NCBI GenBank assembly: GCA_029263945.1
Contig: JARIDM010000189.1
Coordinates: forward strand, 1-11,491
DNA length: 11,491 bases
Origin: Sporosarcina sp.
GTDB lineage: Bacteria; Bacillota; Bacilli; Bacillales_A; Planococcaceae
Direction of reading: 5' to 3'
Every line of letters begins with the position of its first letter. Position 1 is the first letter of the stretch. The notes below the pieces were generated by a model. It was not told the DNA's origin and did no database searches. It saw nothing but the letters and a program-made list of their open reading frames with translations. This document shows positions 1 to 6,599 of the stretch, piece by piece. Both the position numbers and the translations under genes were made by a program.

Positions 1-1
1 A

Positions 2-289
2 GGGCAAGTGGCGGTAGCAGCGGTTATTTTGAACCGCGTGGAGCACGCTGACTTCCCTGATACTGTCGGAGGGGTAATCTTTCAACCAGGCGCCTTTACC
101 GCCGTTGATGATGGTCAAATTTGGCTAACGCCTAACGAGCGAGCAACTGAAGCAGTAATCGATGCGATTAATGGTTGGGATCCTTCAGAAAATGCAATCT
201 ATTATTTTAATCCAGTTACTGCAACGAGCAAGTGGATATGGTCAAGACCGCAGATTAAAAAAATTGGCCTTCACATTTTTTGCAGCTAA
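2..289 (+). CDS. sleB: Spore cortex-lytic enzyme SleB, C-terminal part (5' end outside window)
   Basis: SleB is a lytic transglycosylase of the dormant spore that degrades cortex peptidoglycan (muramic-delta-lactam regions) during germination. The reading frame is open from base 2, so the gene is cut by the window edge; the 95 residues seen are the end of the Hydrolase_2 (SleB) catalytic domain. Recognisable family motifs are GQVAVAAVILNRV at the start, QPGAFTAVDDGQIW, NGWDP and the terminal TATSKWIWSRPQIKKIG stretch. The catalytic glutamate of the family lies just upstream of GQVAV and is not in the window, nor are the signal peptide and peptidoglycan-binding domain. The neighbour 64 bases downstream is ypeB, the usual operon partner. 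The promoter, expected to be forespore-specific (sigma G) from B. subtilis, would be outside the window. Confidence 0.95.
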   Translation, partial: GQVAVAAVILNRVEHADFPDTVGGVIFQPGAFTAVDDGQIWLTPNERATEAVIDAINGWDPSENAIYYFNPVTATSKWIWSRPQIKKIGLHIFCS

Positions 290-313
290 CGAGAGACGGG
301 AGGGAAGGTAAGC

Positions 314-349
314 GTGTCGAAAATTAACGCTTCGATAGGCTTTTGCTAA
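314..349 (+). other. Possible leader mini-ORF (11 codons) before ypeB
   Basis: A GTG at 314 is preceded at good distance by a purine-rich GGGAGGGAAGG (298-308), the best ribosome binding site between sleB and ypeB. From it the frame reads VSKINASIGFC and stops at TAA 347-349, three bases before the ypeB ATG at 353 and in the same frame. The ypeB ATG has no Shine-Dalgarno sequence of its own. The arrangement would suit termination followed by reinitiation. It is equally possible that this is an eroded 5' end of ypeB or a chance stop after a relocated start. No homology is claimed for the peptide. Confidence 0.3.
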
Positions 350-352
350 TTT

Positions 353-1639
353 ATGAAAAAAACACTATTTGTCTTAGTTTATACGATTGCTGTACTCTCT
401 ATTTTTTCTTATGGAAAAGTTACTGAAACAAAACAGTTAAGTTATTTGTTGAGTGGACAATATGCAAAAAAGATGACGGATGCTTCCGAGAAGCTTGAAG
501 AACTGGATACTGCTGTAAAGAAAACGTTGCTCTTTAATGAACAGGACGGTTCATCTAAAGCACGTGAAGATATATGGCGTTTGTCTTCGGATATTAAAAA
601 TTCTGTAGGTTCATTGCCACTCGACAGAGGTTTCTCAACATCCTGGATAAATTATTTGGGAAGACTAGGTAATTTTGCAAAAGAATCAGACCGCGTAAAC
701 GATCCTGAAAACTATCATAAAGTGATGACCCAAGCCTCGAAAAACTTAGGCGAAATGGCAAGTGAGTGGCAGATTGCGACAAGTGATTTGGTAACGGGGC
801 AAGTGACCATTGACAGTTGGAGAAAACAAATTGACTCTGTAGATGCCGGACATGACTGGAACGGTTTACAGGAAACGGTAAAGCAATATACTGAAAGTGA
901 TTTTCCATTGACAGCTAGTGAATCTGATTCATTAAAGAAAAAAGACTTAAAAACGTTAAGCGATAAAAAAGTGACGAGTGAAGAAGCGATCGAACGCTTC
1001 AAATTATTATTTCCAAACGTTTCTAATTCCTCAATCGTTGTTGAACAAAGTCAACCTGAAGCACCATATCCTTTTTATCACATCCGATTTGCAGAAGATC
1101 AGGCACTTGGATATATAGATATTACAGAAAAAGGTGGCCATGTACTATCTTATCTTGCAGAAAGACCATTTGGAAAAGAAGTACAATCTTATGGCTTTAT
1201 AGAGGAAAAGGCAAAGAAGTTTCTGGAAAATTCAGGATATGCTGATACTGTATTAGAAGAAGCAAGAGAAAATCATACAGCCTGGCATTTTGTCTTTGTG
1301 AGGATAGAACCAACACATCAAGCTAAGGTTTTTTCAGATGGCATCCATTTGAAAGTGGCAAAAGATACAGGGGAAATTATCGGACTCGATGCGATGGAAT
1401 ACATTCGTAAAGAGACGTTGAGCCCTCAAAAAATTGTGGAAATTAATTGGAACGACTTTTTCCATAACAATGTGAAGGTCGAAAGTGAAGAACTCGCTTA
1501 TGTAGAAAACGATCGCCTCGAACAACGATTGACCTATTATTTAACGGTTAAAATGGAAGTTGAAGGTGAGGTAAGCACGTATGTTGTCGTAATTGACACT
1601 GAAACAGCAGAAGTGATTAAAACCGAAAAACAAACATAA
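353..1639 (+). CDS. ypeB: Germination protein YpeB, SleB partner
   Basis: YpeB is needed for SleB to accumulate and function in the spore; the two proteins stabilise each other and reside at the inner membrane and cortex. The product has 428 residues, somewhat shorter than the roughly 450 of B. subtilis. Residues 3-20 form a single hydrophobic membrane anchor or uncleaved signal. Residues 30-200 are the charged, mostly helical N-terminal domain, including the family-typical WRLSSDIKNSVGSLPL (75-90) and WINYLGRLGNFA (98-109). Three PepSY-like repeats follow at about 205-275, 283-352 and 356-426, with the repeated pattern of a beta strand and an acidic-glycine turn (YIDITEKGG, VAKDTGE, VIDTETAE). 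ATG 353 was chosen because the hydrophobic segment starts directly after it and an in-frame TAA lies at 347. No clear ribosome binding site precedes this ATG; see the mini-ORF just upstream. Confidence 0.95.
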   Translation: MKKTLFVLVYTIAVLSIFSYGKVTETKQLSYLLSGQYAKKMTDASEKLEELDTAVKKTLLFNEQDGSSKAREDIWRLSSDIKNSVGSLPLDRGFSTSWINYLGRLGNFAKESDRVNDPENYHKVMTQASKNLGEMASEWQIATSDLVTGQVTIDSWRKQIDSVDAGHDWNGLQETVKQYTESDFPLTASESDSLKKKDLKTLSDKKVTSEEAIERFKLLFPNVSNSSIVVEQSQPEAPYPFYHIRFAEDQALGYIDITEKGGHVLSYLAERPFGKEVQSYGFIEEKAKKFLENSGYADTVLEEARENHTAWHFVFVRIEPTHQAKVFSDGIHLKVAKDTGEIIGLDAMEYIRKETLSPQKIVEINWNDFFHNNVKVESEELAYVENDRLEQRLTYYLTVKMEVEGEVSTYVVVIDTETAEVIKTEKQT

Positions 1640-1828
1640 AAAATAGTTAAATTTGATTCGCCCTATATTCCATTAGCAGCTCATGATGAAATTGACTCAG
1701 GTAGCGGTTTCATTTTTAGGTCTATTTCTAAGGTATGACGTGATGAAAATTCTTTTGCTGAATTTACTTTCACTTTGTATCCAGATTTTGTAGATTTAGA
1801 TAGAGTTTTAACCATGAACGTGAGATAA
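1640..1828 (+). other. Coding-like remnant in the ypeB-ypfA gap
   Basis: This 221-base gap (1640-1860) holds no intact gene. Reading on in the ypeB frame after its stop gives about 62 codons interrupted only by one TGA (1736-1738), ending at TAA 1826-1828. The translation has ordinary protein composition, for example FDSPYIPLAAHDEIDSGSG before the stop and FAEFTFTLYPDFVDLDRV after it. There is no start codon with a ribosome binding site. It may be the decayed end of a lost gene or a chance open stretch in AT-rich DNA. I recognise no family. Confidence 0.2.
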
Positions 1829-1829
1829 T
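1821..1829 (+). promoter_or_regulatory. Possible extended -10 promoter of ypfA
   Basis: TGAGATAAT has a TGn extension directly before GATAAT, which is one base from the TATAAT consensus. No good -35 hexamer sits 16-18 bases upstream. Transcription would begin near 1836, just before the ypfA ribosome binding site. An alternative TTGTAT (1775-1780) with TAGATA (1797-1802) is weaker. Confidence 0.3.
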
Positions 1830-1860
1830 AGACGTAGGACTAATGGTGGGAGTGAATCAA

Positions 1861-2499
1861 ATGAAACTAGAAATTGGTACGGTTTTAATCATCGGTGTAG
1901 ATTTTACGAAAGAAAGTGAAACATATAAAAGTAAAGTGATTGATCTCGGTGATGATTATGTCATGATTGACTATCCAACTGATGTTAAAACAGGTAAAAC
2001 TGCCTTTTTAATGGATGGAACTCGACTTCTAATTTCATTTTCAGATAAAAAGAAAATGTCATTTGCATTTAAAACCGAAGTACTAGGTCGTGCTGTACAA
2101 GGCGTGCCTATGCTAAAAGTTTCCTATCAAGGAGACGATCAACTGATTAAAATTCAAAGACGAGAATTTGTCAGAGTAGATACGTCCATAGATGTATCAA
2201 TTGAAAAAGAGGGTGATCGCATTCAGCTCGTTGCAGAAGATATTAGTGCAGGTGGCATTGCGATTAACATTAGCAAAACAGATATAATAGACACTGGTGA
2301 TGAACTTTCAATCCTAATTGTACTGCCATTTACGAATCATGAAATTAAATATATAGACACGTTTGGAAAAGTTGTCCGCACGTGGGAAGATCATGGACGA
2401 AAGATTGCATCTGTAAAATTCGATGAAGTCAATCCAATTGATCGTCAAAGAATTGTTCGGTTTTGTTTCGAACGTCAATTACAAAAGCGAAACGAATGA
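1861..2499 (+). CDS. ypfA: PilZ-domain cyclic-di-GMP receptor, YpfA/YcgR-like
   Basis: This is a YcgR-type flagellar-brake protein. In B. subtilis YpfA (DgrA) binds c-di-GMP and slows motility; the same role is inferred here. The product has 212 residues. An N-terminal YcgR-like beta domain spans about 1-95 and a C-terminal PilZ domain about 97-205. The c-di-GMP-binding signature is complete: R101-x3-R105 in QRREFVRV, and the D/N-x-S-x-x-G loop as D127-I-S129-A-G-G132. ATG 1861 is chosen over the in-frame ATG 1843 because GGTGGGAG (1845-1852) is a ribosome binding site at correct spacing for 1861 and would lie inside the coding region if 1843 were used. B. subtilis YpfA also begins just before this beta domain. 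The gene stands alone: a remnant precedes it and a terminator follows six bases after the stop. Confidence 0.9.
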   Translation: MKLEIGTVLIIGVDFTKESETYKSKVIDLGDDYVMIDYPTDVKTGKTAFLMDGTRLLISFSDKKKMSFAFKTEVLGRAVQGVPMLKVSYQGDDQLIKIQRREFVRVDTSIDVSIEKEGDRIQLVAEDISAGGIAINISKTDIIDTGDELSILIVLPFTNHEIKYIDTFGKVVRTWEDHGRKIASVKFDEVNPIDRQRIVRFCFERQLQKRNE

Positions 2500-2504
2500 T
2501 AAGG

Positions 2505-2541
2505 AGAGAAAAGTCTGCTAGATGGGGACTTTTCTCTTTTG
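2505..2541 (+). terminator. Rho-independent terminator after ypfA
   Basis: An 11-bp stem (2505-2515 with 2527-2537, core GAGAAAAGTC/GACTTTTCTC) encloses an 11-base loop and runs into TTTTG. It starts five bases after the ypfA stop. The upstream arm is A-rich, so some termination from the opposite strand is possible. Confidence 0.85.
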
Positions 2542-2543
2542 TT

Positions 2544-2554
2544 TGTGATACACT
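2544..2554 (+). promoter_or_regulatory. Probable extended -10 promoter of cmk
   Basis: TGTGATACACT consists of a complete TRTGn extension followed by TACACT (2549-2554), four of six to TATAAT. The position of a -35 would fall in the descending arm of the ypfA terminator and shows no consensus hexamer. A start near 2561 would give a 5' leader of about 24 bases ahead of the cmk ATG. Confidence 0.45.
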
Positions 2555-2584
2555 AATGTCGGATTAAAGTTGGAGGGTTCGAAT

Positions 2585-3265
2585 ATGACAAAAGGATTTA
2601 AAATTGCAATCGATGGACCAGCAGCGGCTGGGAAAAGTACAATTGCAAAAATTACAGCTAAAAAGTTAGGCTACACATACATCGACACTGGCGCTATGTA
2701 CCGCGCACTTACGCATAAAGCGTTGGAAAGTAACATAGATATAAATGACGAGGCTGCACTTGAAGTGTTGTTGCAAAATACTGAAATTATGTTAACTCCC
2801 TTAGGAAATGAGGGGCAGTCTGTAATTGTGGATGATAAAGATGTCACAGAGTCGATTCGATCACAGCAAGTGACTGCAGCTGTGTCAGCCGTGTCAGCAC
2901 ATCAGGCAGTAAGAGAATTAATGGTTAAAAAACAAAGGATTTTAGGCGAAGCTACAGGTGTAGTCATGGATGGCCGTGATATCGGAACACATGTCTTGCC
3001 AAATGCAGAGCTAAAGATTTTTATGACGGCCTCTGTAGAGGAGCGCGCACAGCGTAGATATGACGAAAATCGGACGCGTGGCATCGATTCTTCGTTAGAA
3101 AGTTTAAAGCGTGAAATAAGTGAGCGTGATCGGGCAGATTCTGAGCGATTGGTATCGCCACTTAAGCAAGCTGAGGACGCGATTTTAATTGATACAACTT
3201 CAATGTCCATCGAAGAGGTTGCAGGAAAAATCAGTCGGCTTGCTGAGGAGAGGACGCGACGATGA
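2585..3265 (+). CDS. cmk: Cytidylate kinase
   Basis: Cmk transfers phosphate from ATP to CMP or dCMP, recycling pyrimidine nucleotides for RNA, DNA and CDP-lipid synthesis in the cytosol. The product has 226 residues, close to the 224 of B. subtilis. The P-loop is GPAAAGKS at 11-18. CMP-binding elements are DTGAMYR (34-40) and MDGRDIGT (128-135). The arginine-rich lid is around 154-182 (RAQRRY, ENRTRG), followed by RDRADSER (181-188), whose Asp-Arg pair is typical of the family. ATG 2585 has GGAGGG (2572-2577) seven bases upstream. The stop overlaps the plsC start by four bases (ATGA), so the two are translationally coupled. The gene has a candidate promoter directly after the ypfA terminator. 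Confidence 0.97.
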   Translation: MTKGFKIAIDGPAAAGKSTIAKITAKKLGYTYIDTGAMYRALTHKALESNIDINDEAALEVLLQNTEIMLTPLGNEGQSVIVDDKDVTESIRSQQVTAAVSAVSAHQAVRELMVKKQRILGEATGVVMDGRDIGTHVLPNAELKIFMTASVEERAQRRYDENRTRGIDSSLESLKREISERDRADSERLVSPLKQAEDAILIDTTSMSIEEVAGKISRLAEERTRR

Positions 3266-3843
3266 ATTTATATCCGTTAGGGAAAATGTTAATTAGTACA
3301 ATATTTTACCCGTTGTATGGCATTAAAGTCATCGGCAAAGAAAATTTTCCGAAAGAAGGTGGGGTTTTACTTTGTACAAATCACATTGATAATCTTGACC
3401 CACCCGTAGTAGGAATTACATGTCCTAGAACTGTAAACTTTGTTGCGAAAGAAGAACTATTTGAGGCGCCGATATTAAAAACGGTTTTGCCAAGCGTGAA
3501 AGCTTTTCCGATTAAACGTGGGATGAGTGACAGACAAGCATTACGAAAAGCACTTTCCTTATTAAAATCAGGTGAAGTTGTCGGGTTATTTCCAGAAGGA
3601 ACGAGAAGTAAAGATGGCCACCTTCAAAAAGGACTTGCAGGCGCTGGTTTTTTTGCTTTACGGGGAGAGGCTGTTGTAATGCCTTGTGCGATTATTGGTC
3701 CTTATAAACCATTTAAAAGATTAAAAGTTGTTTATGGAAAACCAATTGATATGACCACTTATCGGGTAGAACGTACATCTGCTGAAGAGGTTACCGCTGT
3801 AATTATGTCAGAAATCCAACATCTTTTAGATACGAATCAATAA
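3262..3843 (+). CDS. plsC: 1-acyl-sn-glycerol-3-phosphate acyltransferase (PlsC family)
   Basis: PlsC acylates lysophosphatidic acid at sn-2 to make phosphatidic acid, the precursor of membrane phospholipids. The product has 193 residues, the short form usual in Bacillales. The catalytic H-x4-D is H41-IDNL-D46 within TNHIDNLDP. The glycerol-phosphate site FPEGTRS is at 110-116, and the family block AFPIKRG is at 81-87. A hydrophobic N-terminus (about 5-22) suggests membrane association. ATG 3262 overlaps the cmk TGA and is served by GAGGAGAGG inside the end of cmk. No terminator separates it from rpsA 79 bases on, although rpsA has its own promoter. GpsA, which makes the glycerol-3-phosphate backbone, is encoded 3 kb downstream. 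Confidence 0.95.
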   Translation: MNLYPLGKMLISTIFYPLYGIKVIGKENFPKEGGVLLCTNHIDNLDPPVVGITCPRTVNFVAKEELFEAPILKTVLPSVKAFPIKRGMSDRQALRKALSLLKSGEVVGLFPEGTRSKDGHLQKGLAGAGFFALRGEAVVMPCAIIGPYKPFKRLKVVYGKPIDMTTYRVERTSAEEVTAVIMSEIQHLLDTNQ

Positions 3844-3860
3844 GATATGAGTGTAATTTT

Positions 3861-3889
3861 TTGTTTTAATGTAATTATTCGCATATTAT
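3861..3889 (+). promoter_or_regulatory. Sigma A promoter of rpsA
   Basis: TTGTTT (3861-3866) and TATTAT (3884-3889) are separated by exactly 17 bases, the best-formed -35/-10 pair in the window. Transcription would begin near 3896, about 27 bases before the rpsA ATG. A near-palindrome, GTAGAAGTTTCTAC (3894-3907), overlaps the expected start site. Confidence 0.6.
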
Positions 3890-3922
3890 AGAGGTAGAAG
3901 TTTCTACAGAGGAGGATTACAT

Positions 3923-5062
3923 ATGTCAGAAGATATGAATTTGGATACGCAAAGAGAATTTAATGAAGGTGACCGTGTCACAGGGAAAGTTGTAAAAGTA
4001 GAAGATAAATCGGTTACAGTTGAAATTAGCGGCGCGCCATTTGACGGCGTGATCCCGATAAGTGAAATCTCCAGTTTGCATATTGAAAAAGCGTCAGACA
4101 TTGTATCTGTTGGTGATGAACTAGAACTCATGATTACAAAAGTAGAAGATGATATATACGTGTTATCGAAACGTAAAGTAGATGCCGTAGATGCGTGGGA
4201 TTCTCTAGAAGAAAAGTTTAATACGAAAGAAACCATTGAAACAGAAGTGAAAGATGTTGTTAAGGGTGGACTTGTCGTTGATTTAGGCGTTCGTGGATTT
4301 ATTCCAGCCTCTTTAGTTGAAGATCATTTTGTTGAATCCTTTGAAGAATATAAGGGGCGTATGATGACATTTAAAATTGTGGAAATGGATAAGGAAAAAA
4401 ATCGTCTTATTCTTTCCCATCGTGCTGTAATTCAAGAAGAAAAAGCTGCACAAAAAGGCGCACTTCTTGAGGAATTGGAAGATGGTCAAGTGATTGAAGG
4501 GACTGTTCAACGTCTTGCGTCATTTGGTGCCTTTGTAGATATCGGTGGCATTGACGGTTTGGTTCACATTTCTCAACTTTCGCACAACCACGTTGAAAAA
4601 GTTGAAGATGTTTTAACTGTAGGCGATAAAGTTACAGTGAAAATCTTATCAGTTGACCTTGATTCTGAACGTGTTTCTTTATCTATAAAAGAAACGTTAG
4701 AGGGTCCTTGGGAAGGGATTGAAGACAAAGTTCCTAAAGGTTCTGTGGTAGAAGGAACAGTGAAACGACTTGTATCATACGGTGCGTTTGTTGAAATATT
4801 GCCTGGGGTAGAAGGTTTGGTTCATATTTCACGGATATCACATGATCATATTGGTACGCCGAATGAAGTGCTAGAAGAAGGCCAGAAAGTTGACGTGAAA
4901 GTGTTGGATGTCAATGTTGAAGAAGGACGTCTATCATTAAGTATTAAAGATTTAATTGAAAAGGAAAATGAGTCGATCCATGAATATAAAATGCCAGAAG
5001 AATCACAAGGGTTTTCAATAAGTGATGTCATCGGGGATCAGTTAAAAAAATTCACTGAATAA
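3923..5062 (+). CDS. rpsA: 30S ribosomal protein S1-like protein (four S1 domains)
   Basis: This is the Bacillales S1 homolog (YpfD in B. subtilis). It binds RNA through repeated OB-fold S1 domains; unlike E. coli S1 (six domains) the low-GC Gram-positive form has four and is not essential in B. subtilis. The product has 379 residues. S1 domains lie at about 15-84, 104-167, 187-256 and 272-342. The third and fourth carry the canonical patterns GTVQRLASFGAFVDI...GLVHISQLSH and GTVKRLVSYGAFVEI...GLVHISRISH; the first two are more diverged. The C-terminal tail holds the typical QGFSISDVIGDQLKKF (362-377). ATG 3923 has a strong GAGGAGG (3909-3915) seven bases upstream. Its own promoter and a strong downstream terminator make it a likely single-gene unit, with some readthrough from cmk-plsC possible. 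Confidence 0.95.
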   Translation: MSEDMNLDTQREFNEGDRVTGKVVKVEDKSVTVEISGAPFDGVIPISEISSLHIEKASDIVSVGDELELMITKVEDDIYVLSKRKVDAVDAWDSLEEKFNTKETIETEVKDVVKGGLVVDLGVRGFIPASLVEDHFVESFEEYKGRMMTFKIVEMDKEKNRLILSHRAVIQEEKAAQKGALLEELEDGQVIEGTVQRLASFGAFVDIGGIDGLVHISQLSHNHVEKVEDVLTVGDKVTVKILSVDLDSERVSLSIKETLEGPWEGIEDKVPKGSVVEGTVKRLVSYGAFVEILPGVEGLVHISRISHDHIGTPNEVLEEGQKVDVKVLDVNVEEGRLSLSIKDLIEKENESIHEYKMPEESQGFSISDVIGDQLKKFTE

Positions 5063-5181
5063 ATGATTTACATGATTTTACACAAACGATGAATGAAATC
5101 GAGGATGACTTATTTTACTATAATGAGGCATTATTGCAACAGAGTGTTTAAAAACTAGACATCTTTTTCAAAGTTTTGTGT

Positions 5182-5218
5182 GATGATGGTGCTCATTCGA
5201 GCATCATCATCTTTTTTT
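5182..5218 (+). terminator. Rho-independent terminator between rpsA and der
   Basis: A 13-bp stem (5182-5194 with 5199-5211, one G-U pair) closes a four-base ATTC loop and is followed by seven Ts. The arms are built of GAT/ATC repeats. It lies 119 bases after the rpsA stop. The 197-base rpsA-der gap otherwise holds only a short open stretch (5059-5151) without a ribosome binding site. Confidence 0.92.
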
Positions 5219-5221
5219 GTG

Positions 5222-5227
5222 TATACT
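5222..5227 (+). promoter_or_regulatory. Possible -10 element of a der promoter
   Basis: TATACT follows TTTTTTTGTG, the tail of the upstream terminator. It is five of six to consensus. No -35 consensus is visible; the expected position falls in the right arm of the terminator stem. A promoter is needed for der if the terminator is efficient, which supports the call. Start would be near 5234, giving a leader of about 26 bases. Confidence 0.4.
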
Positions 5228-5259
5228 ATCAGAAGATAAGTCTGGAAGGATGTTTTAAG

Positions 5260-6570
5260 ATGACGAAACCAACAGTAGCGATTGTCGGAAGACCAAACGT
5301 CGGGAAATCGACAATTTTCAACAGAATCGTTGGCGAAAGAATTTCAATTGTAGAAGATATAGCAGGTGTTACAAGAGATCGGATTTATAGTTCCGCAGAT
5401 TGGCTGACGCATGATTTTAACTTGATTGATACAGGCGGAATCCAAATTGGAGATGAACCCTTTTTAGATGAAATTCGTCTCCAAGCTGAAATCGCGATTG
5501 AGGAAGCGGATGTGATCATTTTTCTCGTAAATGGTCGAGAAGGCGTAACGGACGCAGATGAGCATGTTGCAAAAATTTTGTACCAAACAAAGAAACCCGT
5601 TATTTTAGCGGTCAATAAAATCGACAATCCAGAAATGAGAGACCAAATTTATGATTTTTATTCTTTAGGTTTTGGCGATCCCTATCCAATTTCAGGTTCA
5701 CATGGACTTGGACTGGGCGATTTGTTAGATGAAGTTGCGAATAGTTTCCCAGAGGATTTGGAAGAAGTGATTGAAGATGACGTCATTCGATTTTCGTTAA
5801 TTGGGCGACCGAATGTTGGGAAGTCATCTCTCGTGAATGCATTGCTTGGAGAAGAAAGAGTAATCGTGAGTGACATTGCAGGAACTACGCGGGATGCAAT
5901 CGATACACCGTATGTACATGATGGACAAAAGTATAAAATTATTGATACAGCCGGAATGCGAAAAAAAGGAAAAGTTTATGAAACGACAGAGAAATATAGT
6001 GCCCTTCGTGCATTAAAAGCGATCGATCGTTCTGATGTTGTCCTCATTGTTTTAAATGGTGAAGAAGGCATCCGCGAACAAGACAAGCGAATTGCTGGCT
6101 ACGCAGAAGAAGCGGGTAAAGGTGTCATGTTTGTCGTGAATAAATGGGATGCCATTGAAAAAGATAATAAAACAATGAATGAGTTCACGGCAAAAGTACG
6201 CGATAATTTTATGTTTCTTGACTATGCTCCGATTGCTTTCGTTTCGGCAAAAACAAAACAACGGGTAACAAGTCTATTTGATAGCATTCAATTAATCAGT
6301 GAAAATCACGCACTTCGGATTCAATCTAGCGTATTAAATGAAGTAATTGAAGATGCAGTTGCTCGAAACCCAGCACCTACGGACAAAGGGAAGAGATTAC
6401 GTATATACTATGCAACTCAAGTAGCGGTAAAACCGCCAACATTTATTGTATTTGTGAATCATCCCGAGATGATGCATTTTTCCTATGAACGTTTTTTAAG
6501 AAATCGTCTACGGGAATCATTTGGGTTTGAAGGTACGCCGATTCGTCTGATTACAAGAGCGAGAACTTAA
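5260..6570 (+). CDS. der: Ribosome biogenesis GTPase Der (EngA)
   Basis: Der is an essential GTPase with two tandem G domains that acts in assembly of the 50S ribosomal subunit. The product has 436 residues, the same length as in B. subtilis. G domain 1 shows GRPNVGKS (10-17), DTGG (57-60) and NKID (119-122). G domain 2 shows GRPNVGKS (182-189), DTAG (229-232) and NKWD (294-297). The C-terminal KH-like domain spans about 350-436 and includes KGKRLRIYYATQV and the ending GTPIRLITRART. ATG 5260 follows GGAAGGA (5244-5250) by nine bases; any longer frame would run through the terminator and lacks homology. No terminator lies in the 29-base gap to gpsA, so the two are probably cotranscribed. Confidence 0.97.
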   Translation: MTKPTVAIVGRPNVGKSTIFNRIVGERISIVEDIAGVTRDRIYSSADWLTHDFNLIDTGGIQIGDEPFLDEIRLQAEIAIEEADVIIFLVNGREGVTDADEHVAKILYQTKKPVILAVNKIDNPEMRDQIYDFYSLGFGDPYPISGSHGLGLGDLLDEVANSFPEDLEEVIEDDVIRFSLIGRPNVGKSSLVNALLGEERVIVSDIAGTTRDAIDTPYVHDGQKYKIIDTAGMRKKGKVYETTEKYSALRALKAIDRSDVVLIVLNGEEGIREQDKRIAGYAEEAGKGVMFVVNKWDAIEKDNKTMNEFTAKVRDNFMFLDYAPIAFVSAKTKQRVTSLFDSIQLISENHALRIQSSVLNEVIEDAVARNPAPTDKGKRLRIYYATQVAVKPPTFIVFVNHPEMMHFSYERFLRNRLRESFGFEGTPIRLITRART

Positions 6571-6599
6571 CATACTACTTCATGAAAAGGGTGACTAAA

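Noticed and set aside
594..1002. Minus-strand open frames inside ypeB, and similar ones in cmk, rpsA, der and spoIVA
   Set aside because: They lie opposite well-supported genes, have no ribosome binding sites and no recognisable motifs.
1685..1717. Possible ypeB terminator: GATGAAAT paired with GTTTCATT, followed by TTT
   Set aside because: Only 8 bp with two G-U pairs and a 14-base loop; too weak to call.
5119..5124. Perfect TATAAT in the rpsA-der gap
   Set aside because: No -35 and no TGn extension, and a transcript from it would meet the terminator at 5182 within 60 bases.
5176..5259. In-frame upstream extension of der
   Set aside because: It runs through the rpsA terminator and has no family resemblance; ATG 5260 has a ribosome binding site and gives the family length.
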